From the NCBI GenBank assembly GCA_039030125.1, contig JBCCEV010000002.1, positions 1 to 53,411 of the forward strand: a DNA stretch of 53,411 nt, written 5' to 3'. The DNA is from JBCCEV01 sp039030125. GTDB lineage: Bacteria > Pseudomonadota > Gammaproteobacteria > Ga0077536. Shown here piece after piece: positions 26,224 through 35,448 of the stretch; within the stretch, counting starts at the first letter, position 1, and each line of letters starts with the position of its first letter. The notes under the pieces are model-generated. The model saw nothing but the letters and a program-made list of their open reading frames with translations. It did not search any database and had not been told where the DNA came from. The position numbers were made by a program, and so were the translations under genes.

Positions 26224-27594
26224 ATGCTGCCGGTTCTCACTGATTTCATCCGCGCGCTGCGGGCCTCCAATGTCCGGGTCTCGCCAGCGGAAACCATGGA
26301 CGCCGCGGCCGCGATTGAGGTCACCGGTTTCGCTGACAAGGCGCTGCTGCGCGACGCGCTCTCGCAGGTGTTAGCGAAATCGCCGCTAGAAAAGGCTGAC
26401 TTTGAAGCATGCTTCGAGCGCTTCTTCACCTTCGAGGAAAGCTCGTTAGACAGCAAGGAGCAACCAGCAACCGATCTTGATACCGCCCCTTCACAAGCAC
26501 CCGACACGTCACAAACACAAACCCCTGGGGGCGGTGAGGGCGATGGCCAATCTCTGCTGGAGATGCTCAATGCAGGGGACACCGCAAGCCTTGAAATGGC
26601 AATTTCCAACGCGGCATCGGAGGTTGGGGTCAGCAATATCCGGCTGTTCACTCAACGCGGCGTTTTTACCCGCAGGATCCTCGAGGAACTTGGTATTGAC
26701 GCCGTTGAAGACGCTCTTTTTGGGCGCAGCGAAATTGAAGACATTGATTTGGACAGACTCCGCGCCGCCCGCGATTCGCTTTTTGAAGATGTCCGCAATC
26801 TGGTCGATCGTCAGTTGGTGCTGTACGCGTCGAACGCCTGGCCGGAGCTGCGTGAAGAAATTTTAGAGAAAGTTCCATTGGCTCGAGTCGAGCAGCGTGA
26901 TTTCCGTTTTATGCAGCAGCTCGTCCGCAAGCTCGCCAAGCGCTTGGTCGCCTTATATAGCCGTCGGCGCCGGGTCGCTCGGCGCGGTCAACTGGATGTG
27001 CGTGGCACGATTAGAAAGAACATCGAATACGATGGATTAATGTTCGATTTGGTGTGGCGCAGAACAAAGGTCGATAGGCCTAAGGTGATCGCAGTTTGCG
27101 ATGTCTCCGGATCCGTCGCTAACGTTGCGCGCTTTTTGCTGATGTTTTTGTATTCGATTACCGAAGTGATCCCTAATGTTCGCGCCTTTGCTTTTTCCAA
27201 TGACATCGGTGAAGTCACCACGTTATTCGAAACCAAGCCAGTGGAAGAGGCGATTAACCAGGCGCTTTTCGATCATGGCCGCGGTTCCACGGATTACGGC
27301 ACCGCCCTGGCTGGTCTCGCCAATCTGACGCTTGATGACATCGATCATCGCACCACCGTACTAATTCTGGGCGATGCGCGTTCGAATTACGGCGACCCTG
27401 GGCATGCGGCGTTGCGAAAAATTCACGAGCGTGCGCGGCGCGTGCTGTGGCTAAACCCAGAGCCCAAGTCATTTTGGAATACCGGGGATTCTGAAATGCG
27501 CAGACTCGGCAGCGCCTGCGACCGCGTTGAGGTTTGCCGCTCGATCAAGCACCTTGAACGCTTAGTCAGCGAATTGCTGCGCACGGCAATTTAA
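26224..27594 (+). CDS. VWA domain protein, CoxE-like
   Basis: A 456-residue partner of the MoxR ATPase. The N-terminal half is helical with an acidic low-complexity stretch around residues 80-105, and the C-terminal half is a von Willebrand A domain with the metal-binding DxSxS (CDVSGSVAN) near residue 292-300 and the later GRGSTDYGTAL threonine loop. The CoxE family is expected to grip the substrate protein that MoxR remodels. It lies seven bases after the MoxR stop, clearly in the same operon, and ends one base from the convergent MATE gene. Its target could be an enzyme elsewhere, or the catalase-like or radical SAM products upstream; this is untested. Confidence 0.9.
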   Translation: MLPVLTDFIRALRASNVRVSPAETMDAAAAIEVTGFADKALLRDALSQVLAKSPLEKADFEACFERFFTFEESSLDSKEQPATDLDTAPSQAPDTSQTQTPGGGEGDGQSLLEMLNAGDTASLEMAISNAASEVGVSNIRLFTQRGVFTRRILEELGIDAVEDALFGRSEIEDIDLDRLRAARDSLFEDVRNLVDRQLVLYASNAWPELREEILEKVPLARVEQRDFRFMQQLVRKLAKRLVALYSRRRRVARRGQLDVRGTIRKNIEYDGLMFDLVWRRTKVDRPKVIAVCDVSGSVANVARFLLMFLYSITEVIPNVRAFAFSNDIGEVTTLFETKPVEEAINQALFDHGRGSTDYGTALAGLANLTLDDIDHRTTVLILGDARSNYGDPGHAALRKIHERARRVLWLNPEPKSFWNTGDSEMRRLGSACDRVEVCRSIKHLERLVSELLRTAI

Positions 27595-27595
27595 G

Positions 27596-28996
27596 CTACG
27601 AAAACTGCTCCTTTACGATACTGGTCACTTGCGCGCCCCCCGCAATATCCTCCGCCTTTAAGACAAAGCGCGAGATTAAGGCGGTTCCGGCACAGGCCAA
27701 GGCCATCGACAACCCAACCCATATCGCCACGGGTCCGGCTTCAAGATGCAATCCAAAAAATAACATCACGGTGAATCCAACACCCCAATAGCACACCGCG
27801 TTAATGAGCAATGGAATACGAGTGTCCTTGAGGCCGCGCAATGCAAAAGTCGCCGCGACTTGGACCCCATCGGCCACTTGCAGAAAGGCGGCAACCTTAA
27901 AGATCGATACCGCCGTGGCTACAACCACCGCATCATCGGTGTAGAAACGCGCGATAGGCTCGGCTAGGAGGAATGTTGTCAACCCGGAGATCGATGACAG
28001 GAAACCGCACAAAACGAACCCGCGCCGGCCGATCCGCGCGGCGCCAGCCGCATCGCCACGACCAACGGCCTGGCCAACGCAAACCGTTAACGCCATGCCG
28101 AACCCCAAGGGCACCATGAACACCAAAGACGAATAGTTGAGAACCAGTTGGTGGGCCGCCACCGCAACCGTACTGATCACGCCCATAATCAAGGCGGCCG
28201 CGGTAAACAAACCCGATTGCAGACACAGCGATAGCCCGATAGGTAGTCCGAGTGAAACCAAGCGCCCGATCGCGGTCAGGTCGGGCCGTTCCAAAGCTCC
28301 CCAGATTTCATAAGTATTTAGCTTCTTGTGAAAGACGCTTACACCCGCCAGCCCCAAGAACATCAGCCAAAAACTAATCGCGGTTCCCAGCCCCGCACCG
28401 ATCGCACCTAAGGGTTCAAGGCCGAGGTGTCCGTACATAAATCCGTAGTTCAGACCAACGTTAATCGGCAAAGCAGCGCACATCACTGACATGATCGGGA
28501 CGGTCTCGCCCACGCCTTCGCACATTTGTTTTAGCGTGTGATAGAAGTAGGCGCCGATCACTCCGAACGAAAGTGCATCAAGATAACCCTGAGCAAGAAT
28601 GACCACGGCGGCTTCAATCCCGAGCCAATGCAACAGCGGCTCGACCGAACGCATGATCACTATCGCTAGCGCCGAAACCACGAAAGCGAGCCAAAATCCC
28701 TGGCGGGTGTCGTGCGCTATTTCATCCAGTTTTCCAGCACCGAAATGCTGGGCGACGGTGGGGCTCAACGCCATGATGGTGCCCAACCCAAAGAGGAAAA
28801 TCGCGATCCAGACACCCGATCCGATCGCAACCGCGGCCAGATGGGTGGCGCCCAGGTCGGCCGCCATCAACGTATCACCGGTCGCAACCGCAATGCTCGA
28901 CAGGTTATTAATGATCAGCGGCCAGCCGATCGCGACGATGGTACCAAGATCACTGCGCCACGATGGCGCTGACGCAATCAACTGCGCCACACGCAA
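27596..28996 (-). CDS. MATE family efflux transporter
   Basis: A 466-residue multidrug/oligosaccharide-flippase superfamily exporter with about 12 membrane segments arranged as two homologous halves. Typical MATE stretches include IGWPLIINNLSSIAVATGDTLMAADLG near the N-terminus and PLGFGMALTVCVGQAVGRGDA in the second half. It would export cationic drugs or metabolites in exchange for sodium or protons. The longest start is TTG at 28996; a GTG two codons later is an alternative, and neither has a strong ribosome-binding site. It follows the ABC ATPase gene after 18 bases and may be the last gene of that operon. Confidence 0.9.
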   Translation of the reverse strand: MRVAQLIASAPSWRSDLGTIVAIGWPLIINNLSSIAVATGDTLMAADLGATHLAAVAIGSGVWIAIFLFGLGTIMALSPTVAQHFGAGKLDEIAHDTRQGFWLAFVVSALAIVIMRSVEPLLHWLGIEAAVVILAQGYLDALSFGVIGAYFYHTLKQMCEGVGETVPIMSVMCAALPINVGLNYGFMYGHLGLEPLGAIGAGLGTAISFWLMFLGLAGVSVFHKKLNTYEIWGALERPDLTAIGRLVSLGLPIGLSLCLQSGLFTAAALIMGVISTVAVAAHQLVLNYSSLVFMVPLGFGMALTVCVGQAVGRGDAAGAARIGRRGFVLCGFLSSISGLTTFLLAEPIARFYTDDAVVVATAVSIFKVAAFLQVADGVQVAATFALRGLKDTRIPLLINAVCYWGVGFTVMLFFGLHLEAGPVAIWVGLSMALACAGTALISRFVLKAEDIAGGAQVTSIVKEQFS

Positions 28997-29014
28997 TGGC
29001 GGTTAAAGGAAAGA

Positions 29015-30646
29015 CTAAGCAGCACGCGATGCCCCGATCTTCGGGACTGCGGCCAATAATTTCTTGGTGTAGGGATCTTGGGGATCTTTGAGGACTTGCT
29101 CTACGCCGCCGTGCTCGACGACCTTGCCTTCATACATCACGGCAACGGTGTGAGCGATGTAGGCGACGACACCGATGTTGTGAGTCACAAAAACATAGCT
29201 TACGCCTAAACGGTCTTGGAGCTCACGCAACAGCCGCAAAATCTGCGCCTGCACTGACACATCGAGCGCGCTGGTGGGTTCATCACAAACGATCACCTTA
29301 GGCTCCACGGCGAGCGCCCGGGCGATGCAGATCCGCTGACGTTGACCACCGGAGAATTCGTGCGGGTAGCGGTACGCATGATTTGCTTCGAGCCCAACTT
29401 GATGGAGGAGCTCCCTGACTCGCGCATCGCGTTCTTTGCTATCGGCGAGGATATTCTGCGCCACCATCCCTTCTTCAATGATTTCGCCAACCATCATTCG
29501 TGGATTCATTGATGAGAACGGATCTTGAAACACGATCTGTAAATCTGAGCGATGCGGTCGCATCTGCGAACGCGACAAGGCGGTTAACTCAATATCGCCA
29601 TACTGAACGCGCCCCTGCGTTAGAGGGAGGAGCTGCAATATCCCCTTGCCCATCGTGGTTTTGCCAGAGCCCGATTCGCCAACGATTGCCAGGGTCGAAG
29701 CTTCTTTCAGCGAAAGGGCGACCCCGTCGACGGCCTTAACGTGACCCACGGTGCGGCGGAAAACACCCTTTTTTATCGGAAAGTGGATCTTGAGGTCATC
29801 GACGTTAAGGATGGTCGCCGTGTCAGGCTCGGCGGTCGAATAGCCTTCATCAAGGCGTTTCTCCCAGCTCGGTAAGGCGTCGAAAAGCTGTTTGGAATAA
29901 TCGGCTTGGGGGTTGGCATAAAAACCATCACGTTCGCCGGCTTCAACAATCCCGCCATCTTTCATCACGACAATACGATCGGCGATTTGGTAGGCAACAG
30001 CCAGATCGTGAGTGATGAACAAAATTCCCATCTCACGACGCGCTTGTTGCGCTTTGATAAGGTCTAGCACCTGCGCTTGAATCGTGACGTCAAGCGCGGT
30101 GGTAGGCTCATCGGCGATCAGCAGACTGGGATCGCCTGCCAACGCAATGGCCGTCATGATCCGCTGCTTCATACCGCCGGACAGTTGATGGGGATATTCT
30201 CGCGCGCGGCGCTGCGGATCTGGAATACCCACGCCGTCGATCAACTCAACGATCCGATTTTTCAAAGCGTCGCCTGCGAGACCTTTATGGCGCTTTAAGG
30301 TTTCGCCGATCTGCGCGCCAACCGTCATGACCGGATTGAGCGAGGCCTGTGGCTCCTGGAAGACCAACCCGATTTCCGCGCCTCGAATGTCGCGCATTTC
30401 GCGCTCTGGCAAATCCAAAAGCTCCCGGCCTTCGAGTTCAACCGAACCGCTTACGATACGAGCGGTGGGCGGCAGCAAACGGGCAACACTAAGGGCGGAA
30501 ACTGACTTGCCTGAGCCGGATTCGCCGACCAGCACCACCGTTTCCCCGCGATTGACTTCAAAACTGACGTCATCAACAGCGCGAACCGGATCGAGGGCGG
30601 ATCCAAAATGAACCCCAAGGTTTTTTACGCTAAGGAGGATGGACAT
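29015..30646 (-). CDS. yejF: Peptide ABC transporter, double ATP-binding protein (YejF-like)
   Basis: A 543-residue protein holding two complete ABC ATPase domains in tandem, as in YejF and DppDF/OppDF fusions. Both Walker A motifs are present (VGESGSGKSVSAL and VGESGSGKTTMGK), both signature motifs (LSGGMKQR and FSGGQRQR), and both Walker B motifs (IADEPTTALD and CDEPTSALD). It powers uptake of peptides or peptide-like compounds through the permeases encoded at 34039-36426. Unusually it is separated from them by two beta-oxidation genes, although all are on the same strand with gaps of 1-25 bases. Start ATG at 30646, two bases after the FadJ-like stop. Confidence 0.92.
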   Translation of the reverse strand: MSILLSVKNLGVHFGSALDPVRAVDDVSFEVNRGETVVLVGESGSGKSVSALSVARLLPPTARIVSGSVELEGRELLDLPEREMRDIRGAEIGLVFQEPQASLNPVMTVGAQIGETLKRHKGLAGDALKNRIVELIDGVGIPDPQRRAREYPHQLSGGMKQRIMTAIALAGDPSLLIADEPTTALDVTIQAQVLDLIKAQQARREMGILFITHDLAVAYQIADRIVVMKDGGIVEAGERDGFYANPQADYSKQLFDALPSWEKRLDEGYSTAEPDTATILNVDDLKIHFPIKKGVFRRTVGHVKAVDGVALSLKEASTLAIVGESGSGKTTMGKGILQLLPLTQGRVQYGDIELTALSRSQMRPHRSDLQIVFQDPFSSMNPRMMVGEIIEEGMVAQNILADSKERDARVRELLHQVGLEANHAYRYPHEFSGGQRQRICIARALAVEPKVIVCDEPTSALDVSVQAQILRLLRELQDRLGVSYVFVTHNIGVVAYIAHTVAVMYEGKVVEHGGVEQVLKDPQDPYTKKLLAAVPKIGASRAA

Positions 30647-30648
30647 AA

Positions 30649-32712
30649 CTATTCAGAAAGCAACTCGGCCCAGCCGGGATCTACATCAAACCGTTCGCCA
30701 TGCTTGTTACCCAGCTCCTCCATGCGCGCGCGAACCTGATCGATTCCACGTCGTTTAGCATCGGCGATCGGTCCGCCACGAAAAGGAGCAAAGCCACTGC
30801 CGAAAACCATTCCGACATCGAGCAAATCGGCATCCGCCACCACCCCCTCTCGAACCACCTGCACGGCGGAGTTAGCCAAACGGAGAATCATGCGATCGAT
30901 GACCTCTGTCTCAGCGGCGGCTTCACCGGTGATTTTCGTTTTTTGACGTTTTCCATTTTTGTATTCAAAAAAACCGCTGCCGGTTTTAATGCCCAACTGC
31001 TTCTTCGTCACTTTTTCGCGGAGCAGTTTAGGTGCTTCTCCACCAAAGGCACTGGCCAGTATCTCGCCAACGTGCAGACAGATATCAAGCCCGACGGTAT
31101 CAGCCATTTCCAATGGCCCCATTGGCATCCCGAAGTTCTTGGCTGCCTCGTCGATAACCGCGCCGGGAATACCTTCTTCGGCCATCGTGATCGCTTCTTG
31201 AAGGTAGGGCGAAAGCACGCGATTAACCAAAAACCCTGGTGCGCTTTTTACTGGCAGCGGCAAACGGTCGATAGCGGTGACGAACGCGGCGGCGCGATCG
31301 GCCACGTCGGGATCGGTTGCCTCCGAGGTCACGATTTCGACGAGCTGCATTTGCGCCACCGGGTTGAAAAAATGGATCCCAACCAGGCGACTTGGCGCAC
31401 TCATGGCGCTGCCGATATCTTCCAGCTTGATGCTGGAGGTATTGGTGGCAAGGATTGCATCTTCGCGCGCACCATCCTCCAGCGCCTTAAACAGGCTCTG
31501 CTTTGCGTCGATATCCTCAATGATCGCTTCGATAATGACATCCGCGCGCGCGATCCCCGCACCATCAAGATCAAGCTGCAACCGATCAGTGGCTGCCAGG
31601 CGCTCATATTTATCCCGGATCCGCCGCTTGAAAAGTTTGTGCGCACGCTTCATAGCGGCGCCGACATATTCCACCTTCATATCTTGGAGGGTGACCTGCA
31701 GGCCGCGCGCCGCGCACCACGCGGCAATATCGCCGCCCATGGTCCCTGCGCCGACCACATGTACCCGTTTCGGTTTAGGATTTTCGCCGCGCCCAAAGCC
31801 TTTCAAGCGCTCTTGGAGCTTGAACAGGCGAACGAGATTTTGGCTGGTCTGCGTGGTGAACAATTCGGCGACGGAGCGAGCCTCCGCCATGTACATGGCA
31901 CGATCATTAAAATCGTTATCACGCCATAAATTGATCACCGAGTACGGCGCGGGATAGTGCTGTTGACGAGCGCGTTTCGCCACTTGGCTTTTAATCAAAT
32001 GGCCAACGATGGGCTTGGCCAATTTCGACGATGTCGCGCCATCCACAATCCCCAATGGCTTCAAGGTCCGTTTAGCGCGCGCGTAGTGGCGCGCGGCTTT
32101 GAGGAGCTGCCGCTCTGGCACGGCGCGGTCGATTAGCCCTATGCGCTGAGCACGATGGGCATCGAGCGTGCGGCCGGTTAACATCAAATCCATCGCGCTT
32201 TGAACACCGATGCGCCGGAGCGAACGCACCGTGCCGCCGAAACCCGGGTGGATCCCCAGCATGACCTCCGGAAAGCCGAACCGCGAATTCGCGTTCAAGG
32301 CGACTCGGTGTCGACACGCCAACGCCAATTCCAAGCCACCGCCCAAGCAAAAACCGCGAATGCAAGCAACGGACGAGAAGGTGAGATTTTCAATCCGATC
32401 AAAAAGCTCGTGAACGGTTTTGAGTTGGGCTACAGTCGAGCGCGCATCGCTCATCACGGTATCAAATTCTTTGATGTCGGCACCGGCGGCGAAGCCCGTC
32501 GCTTTATCTGAATAAATCACCAGACCCACCGGTTTTTCGCTGAGAACAACGTCGAGAGCACCGCCGAGTTCAGTCAAGACCGACGAGCTTAAGGTATTGG
32601 TCGAAGCGCCATCGCAATCGAAACAAAGCCACAGGAGATCTTCCTCATCGCGGCCTAGTCGCCAATTTTGCGCTTCTAAGGCAATCGGCTGCAGATCAGG
32701 GTAAAACATCAT
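30649..32712 (-). CDS. fadJ: Bifunctional enoyl-CoA hydratase / 3-hydroxyacyl-CoA dehydrogenase (FadJ/FadB-like)
   Basis: A 687-residue trifunctional-type beta-oxidation subunit. The N-terminal crotonase half has IRGFCLGGGLELALACRHRV and GFPEVMLGIHPGFGGTVRS; the NAD-binding domain starts near residue 315 with VHVVGAGTMGGDIAAW; and NTSSIKLEDI and HFFNPVAQMQLVEIV belong to the dehydrogenase, with the C-terminal helical part complete. It would hydrate trans-2-enoyl-CoA and oxidise the 3-hydroxyacyl-CoA. I chose ATG at 32712, one base after the thiolase stop, since an upstream extension to 32844 only overlaps the thiolase. It is partnered by that thiolase, as in fadIJ. FadB and FadJ cannot be cleanly separated by eye. 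Confidence 0.9.
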   Translation of the reverse strand: MMFYPDLQPIALEAQNWRLGRDEEDLLWLCFDCDGASTNTLSSSVLTELGGALDVVLSEKPVGLVIYSDKATGFAAGADIKEFDTVMSDARSTVAQLKTVHELFDRIENLTFSSVACIRGFCLGGGLELALACRHRVALNANSRFGFPEVMLGIHPGFGGTVRSLRRIGVQSAMDLMLTGRTLDAHRAQRIGLIDRAVPERQLLKAARHYARAKRTLKPLGIVDGATSSKLAKPIVGHLIKSQVAKRARQQHYPAPYSVINLWRDNDFNDRAMYMAEARSVAELFTTQTSQNLVRLFKLQERLKGFGRGENPKPKRVHVVGAGTMGGDIAAWCAARGLQVTLQDMKVEYVGAAMKRAHKLFKRRIRDKYERLAATDRLQLDLDGAGIARADVIIEAIIEDIDAKQSLFKALEDGAREDAILATNTSSIKLEDIGSAMSAPSRLVGIHFFNPVAQMQLVEIVTSEATDPDVADRAAAFVTAIDRLPLPVKSAPGFLVNRVLSPYLQEAITMAEEGIPGAVIDEAAKNFGMPMGPLEMADTVGLDICLHVGEILASAFGGEAPKLLREKVTKKQLGIKTGSGFFEYKNGKRQKTKITGEAAAETEVIDRMILRLANSAVQVVREGVVADADLLDVGMVFGSGFAPFRGGPIADAKRRGIDQVRARMEELGNKHGERFDVDPGWAELLSE

Positions 32713-32713
32713 G

Positions 32714-34015
32714 TCAGACTCGCTCCACCAACATTGCACCGCCCTGCCCGCCACCGATGCAGATGGAGGCGACGCCGCGCTTAGCGTTGCGAGAGCGCAA
32801 CACATTGGTGAGGTGCAAAACGATACGCGCGCCACTGGTCCCAACCGGATGTCCTAATGCAATAGCACCGCCATCAACGTTTAAACAGGCCTCGTCGATC
32901 TCACCGAGCGGGGTCCGCGTGTTTAAAGTCTCTTTGCAGTAAATGGGATCAGCGAACGCACGCAGACAGGCAAGCACTTGGGCTGCGAAAGCTTCATTGA
33001 TTTCCCAAAAATCGATTTTTGAAAGCGATACCTTGCGCCGTCGCAACATTGGCAGGGCCGCATGAACCGGACCTAAGCCCATCTCGCGCGGATCAAGCGC
33101 CGCCCAATGGGAATCAACGATTCGTGCGACCGGTTCAAGCTTGTGTGTTTTAACCGCTTGCTCACTGGCAAGAATGACCCATGCCGCGCCGTCTGTGATC
33201 TGCGAGCTGTTGCCGGGGGTAACATCACCAAACTCGCGATCAAAGAAAGGCTTCAACTTTGCAAGCTTCTCAACGGTTGAGTCGGAACGTACGCCATCGT
33301 CGAAGTCATAGGATTGGCCCTTGGTGTCGATCAAGGGCACGATCTCATGCAGATCGCCGGCTTCTTGAGCCGCCGCAAGCCGTTGGTGACTGCGTGCGGC
33401 AAACTGATCCATTTGATCACGGGTTACGCCAAAACGCCGTGCCAAAACCTCCGCCGTTTGACCCATTGATAAGCCGACCACCGGATCGGTGAGCCCCAAC
33501 AGCAGCGCGATTACGGGTTTCAAATAAGCGGGGCGGAGACCCGCCAAAATACTCAAACGTTGCTTCAGTGACCGTGCGGCCATCCATTTTGCGAGCCAGG
33601 TCACCATGTCTGGTCCCCACAAGATCGGTGCGTGACTCATCGCTTCGGTGCCACCGGCAAGAACCAGATCGCTTCGCCCTTGCGCAATCGACTGGACGGC
33701 GCTGTCTATGGCCTGCATCCCGGTTGCGCAGTTGCGTTGCACCGTCCACGCCGGAACCTGATGCCCACATCCCAAACGGAGGGCTACCACCCGAGCGATA
33801 TTCGCTTCCTCCGCGCCAGGCATGATGCAGCCGAGAATCACTTCATCCAGGTCACCTGGTTCGAAATTCTGACGCAGCAGTAGGGCTTGACCCGCCGAGG
33901 TTGCCAAATCCGATGGCCGAAAAGGACCGGGGCCAGTACGGGCCTTGAGGAATGGCGTGCGTGCGCCATCAACAATATAGATTGTCTTCTCAGACGATGC
34001 TCTACTCGTTGCCAT
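32714..34015 (-). CDS. fadI: Acetyl-CoA C-acyltransferase (FadI-like thiolase)
   Basis: A 433-residue thiolase. The nucleophile is C96 in QRNCATGMQAID, the base histidine in ALGHPVGTSGAR and the second cysteine in SICIGGGQGG. The length and the KTHKLEPVARI and WEINEAFAAQ segments match FadI-type long-chain thiolases. The start at ATG 34015 is supported by a GAGGAAG ribosome-binding site a few bases upstream; the open frame continues to 34159 but overlaps the permease. It lies 23 bases after the YejE-like gene and directly precedes the FadJ-like gene, forming the last steps of beta-oxidation within a transporter operon. Confidence 0.92.
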   Translation of the reverse strand: MATSRASSEKTIYIVDGARTPFLKARTGPGPFRPSDLATSAGQALLLRQNFEPGDLDEVILGCIMPGAEEANIARVVALRLGCGHQVPAWTVQRNCATGMQAIDSAVQSIAQGRSDLVLAGGTEAMSHAPILWGPDMVTWLAKWMAARSLKQRLSILAGLRPAYLKPVIALLLGLTDPVVGLSMGQTAEVLARRFGVTRDQMDQFAARSHQRLAAAQEAGDLHEIVPLIDTKGQSYDFDDGVRSDSTVEKLAKLKPFFDREFGDVTPGNSSQITDGAAWVILASEQAVKTHKLEPVARIVDSHWAALDPREMGLGPVHAALPMLRRRKVSLSKIDFWEINEAFAAQVLACLRAFADPIYCKETLNTRTPLGEIDEACLNVDGGAIALGHPVGTSGARIVLHLTNVLRSRNAKRGVASICIGGGQGGAMLVERV

Positions 34016-34038
34016 AAGTGCTTCCTCGTTAACGCAGC

Positions 34039-35445
34039 CTAGCTTGCGCGCATTTCTCGTAGTCGCGGGTCGAAGGCATCGCGGACCGCGTCGGCAAAAA
34101 TGTTGGCGGCTAACACCAAGGTAAACATAAATGTCACGGCGGTGACCAATGACCACCAAACAGCGGGATCCCTGGCCAACTCCAACCGCGCGCTGTTGAT
34201 CATATTGCCCCAGCTTTCCATGCTCGGATCGACGCCGATATTGACATAGGTCAAGACCGCCTCGGCAAGGACCAGGCCGCTGAAATCAAGCACAATCGAA
34301 ATCATGATGATGTGCATGATGTTCGGCACGATATGCCGCGCCAATATAACGGAATGCTGGATCCCGAACGCGCTCGCGGCCTGAATATACTCAATCTCGC
34401 GCAACTTCAGCGTCTCGCCCCGCAGCAGACGACATAAACCCGTCCAGGTCGTCACGCCCAAAATCATACAAATGGCGAGCAGCCTCACGTCGGCCCGCGC
34501 CGCCAGGTTGGCGAAGTCATCGGCATGCGTATTCATGTACGCCTCCAACATCAATGCGGCAGCGGCGATCAGGAGGATCCCGGGAATCGATGAAAGCGTC
34601 GTGTACAGATACTGAATTGCATCATCGACCCAGCCACGGAAGTAACCCGCCGCCACACCCATCACAATAGCGAACGGCAGCATGACTAACGTCGTCAGCG
34701 TGCCTATCAATAATCCGGTGCGCACGCTCTTGATACCTTGATAAAGCACATCGGCTCCGACCTTGTCAGTGCCCAAAATATGGTAGTAAGGCCCAACTGT
34801 CGCAACGAAACCTATCAATGCGAAGATCACCGCGACGGCACCGAGGATCACGCGCCACGGCACGCTCGACTCGCCCCGCATGATCTGCCGAAGCAGATTT
34901 TTGAAATCGAGCTCGGCGCGCTTGGCAAGTAGCGCAACGGCGATTGCGGCAAGGGCAGCCCAAGCGAGCAGACCAGCGAGGACGCCGCCCAGCGTTCTTG
35001 CGATCACATCTCTACGATGGGAATCGAGATCCTTAAGGTGACTCGCGCCGTGCACCAATCTCGGATAGTCGCGAACCGCGGAGCCATCCGGGCCCTCAAT
35101 CGTTTCCTTGGCAAAAGAATGGGCGGCCAACGGTGCGGAATAGGTTTTCTCATCATTTTTAATCGGTGTCAGCACAACATCCAGAACGCTTTTTATTTGC
35201 GAGCTGTAGCGCGCTTGTCCAGCATCGCTATCCGCGACGCGCGGATGGAAATGCATCGAATCCAACAAAGCAACGATGAGAAAAGTCGCCAGAACCACGG
35301 CTGCCGCCATCGCCATAGGGCGCTCAGCCACCTGACCCCAAGGCGCACTTAAGTGCGCGCGGGTCGCGGCATAGCGCCAGTAACAGGCAATCAGACCCAA
35401 CAGCACGAACAGCAAGAAATCGGTTTTGAGCAGCACTATCTCCAT
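34039..35445 (-). CDS. yejE: Peptide ABC transporter permease (YejE/DppC-like), extended N-terminus
   Basis: A 468-residue inner-membrane permease, roughly 125 residues longer than E. coli YejE. The C-terminal two thirds carry the standard binding-protein-dependent fold (SVRTGLLIGTLTTLVMLPFAIVMG, the EYIQAASAFG coupling-helix region, and the LAEAVLTYVNIG stretch). The extra N-terminal part contains two hydrophobic segments (residues about 7-22 and 45-63), an approximately 80-residue hydrophilic, probably periplasmic loop, and another membrane segment near 150-172. Its start is four bases after the YejB-like stop. The role of the extension is unknown; it might contact the binding protein. Confidence 0.88.
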   Translation of the reverse strand: MEIVLLKTDFLLFVLLGLIACYWRYAATRAHLSAPWGQVAERPMAMAAAVVLATFLIVALLDSMHFHPRVADSDAGQARYSSQIKSVLDVVLTPIKNDEKTYSAPLAAHSFAKETIEGPDGSAVRDYPRLVHGASHLKDLDSHRRDVIARTLGGVLAGLLAWAALAAIAVALLAKRAELDFKNLLRQIMRGESSVPWRVILGAVAVIFALIGFVATVGPYYHILGTDKVGADVLYQGIKSVRTGLLIGTLTTLVMLPFAIVMGVAAGYFRGWVDDAIQYLYTTLSSIPGILLIAAAALMLEAYMNTHADDFANLAARADVRLLAICMILGVTTWTGLCRLLRGETLKLREIEYIQAASAFGIQHSVILARHIVPNIMHIIMISIVLDFSGLVLAEAVLTYVNIGVDPSMESWGNMINSARLELARDPAVWWSLVTAVTFMFTLVLAANIFADAVRDAFDPRLREMRAS

Positions 35446-35448
35446 CGC

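Noticed and set aside
30700..31929. A long open frame of 409 codons on the plus strand.
   Set aside because: It lies entirely antisense to the well-supported FadJ-like gene and its translation has no recognisable domain; it is a shadow of the codon bias.
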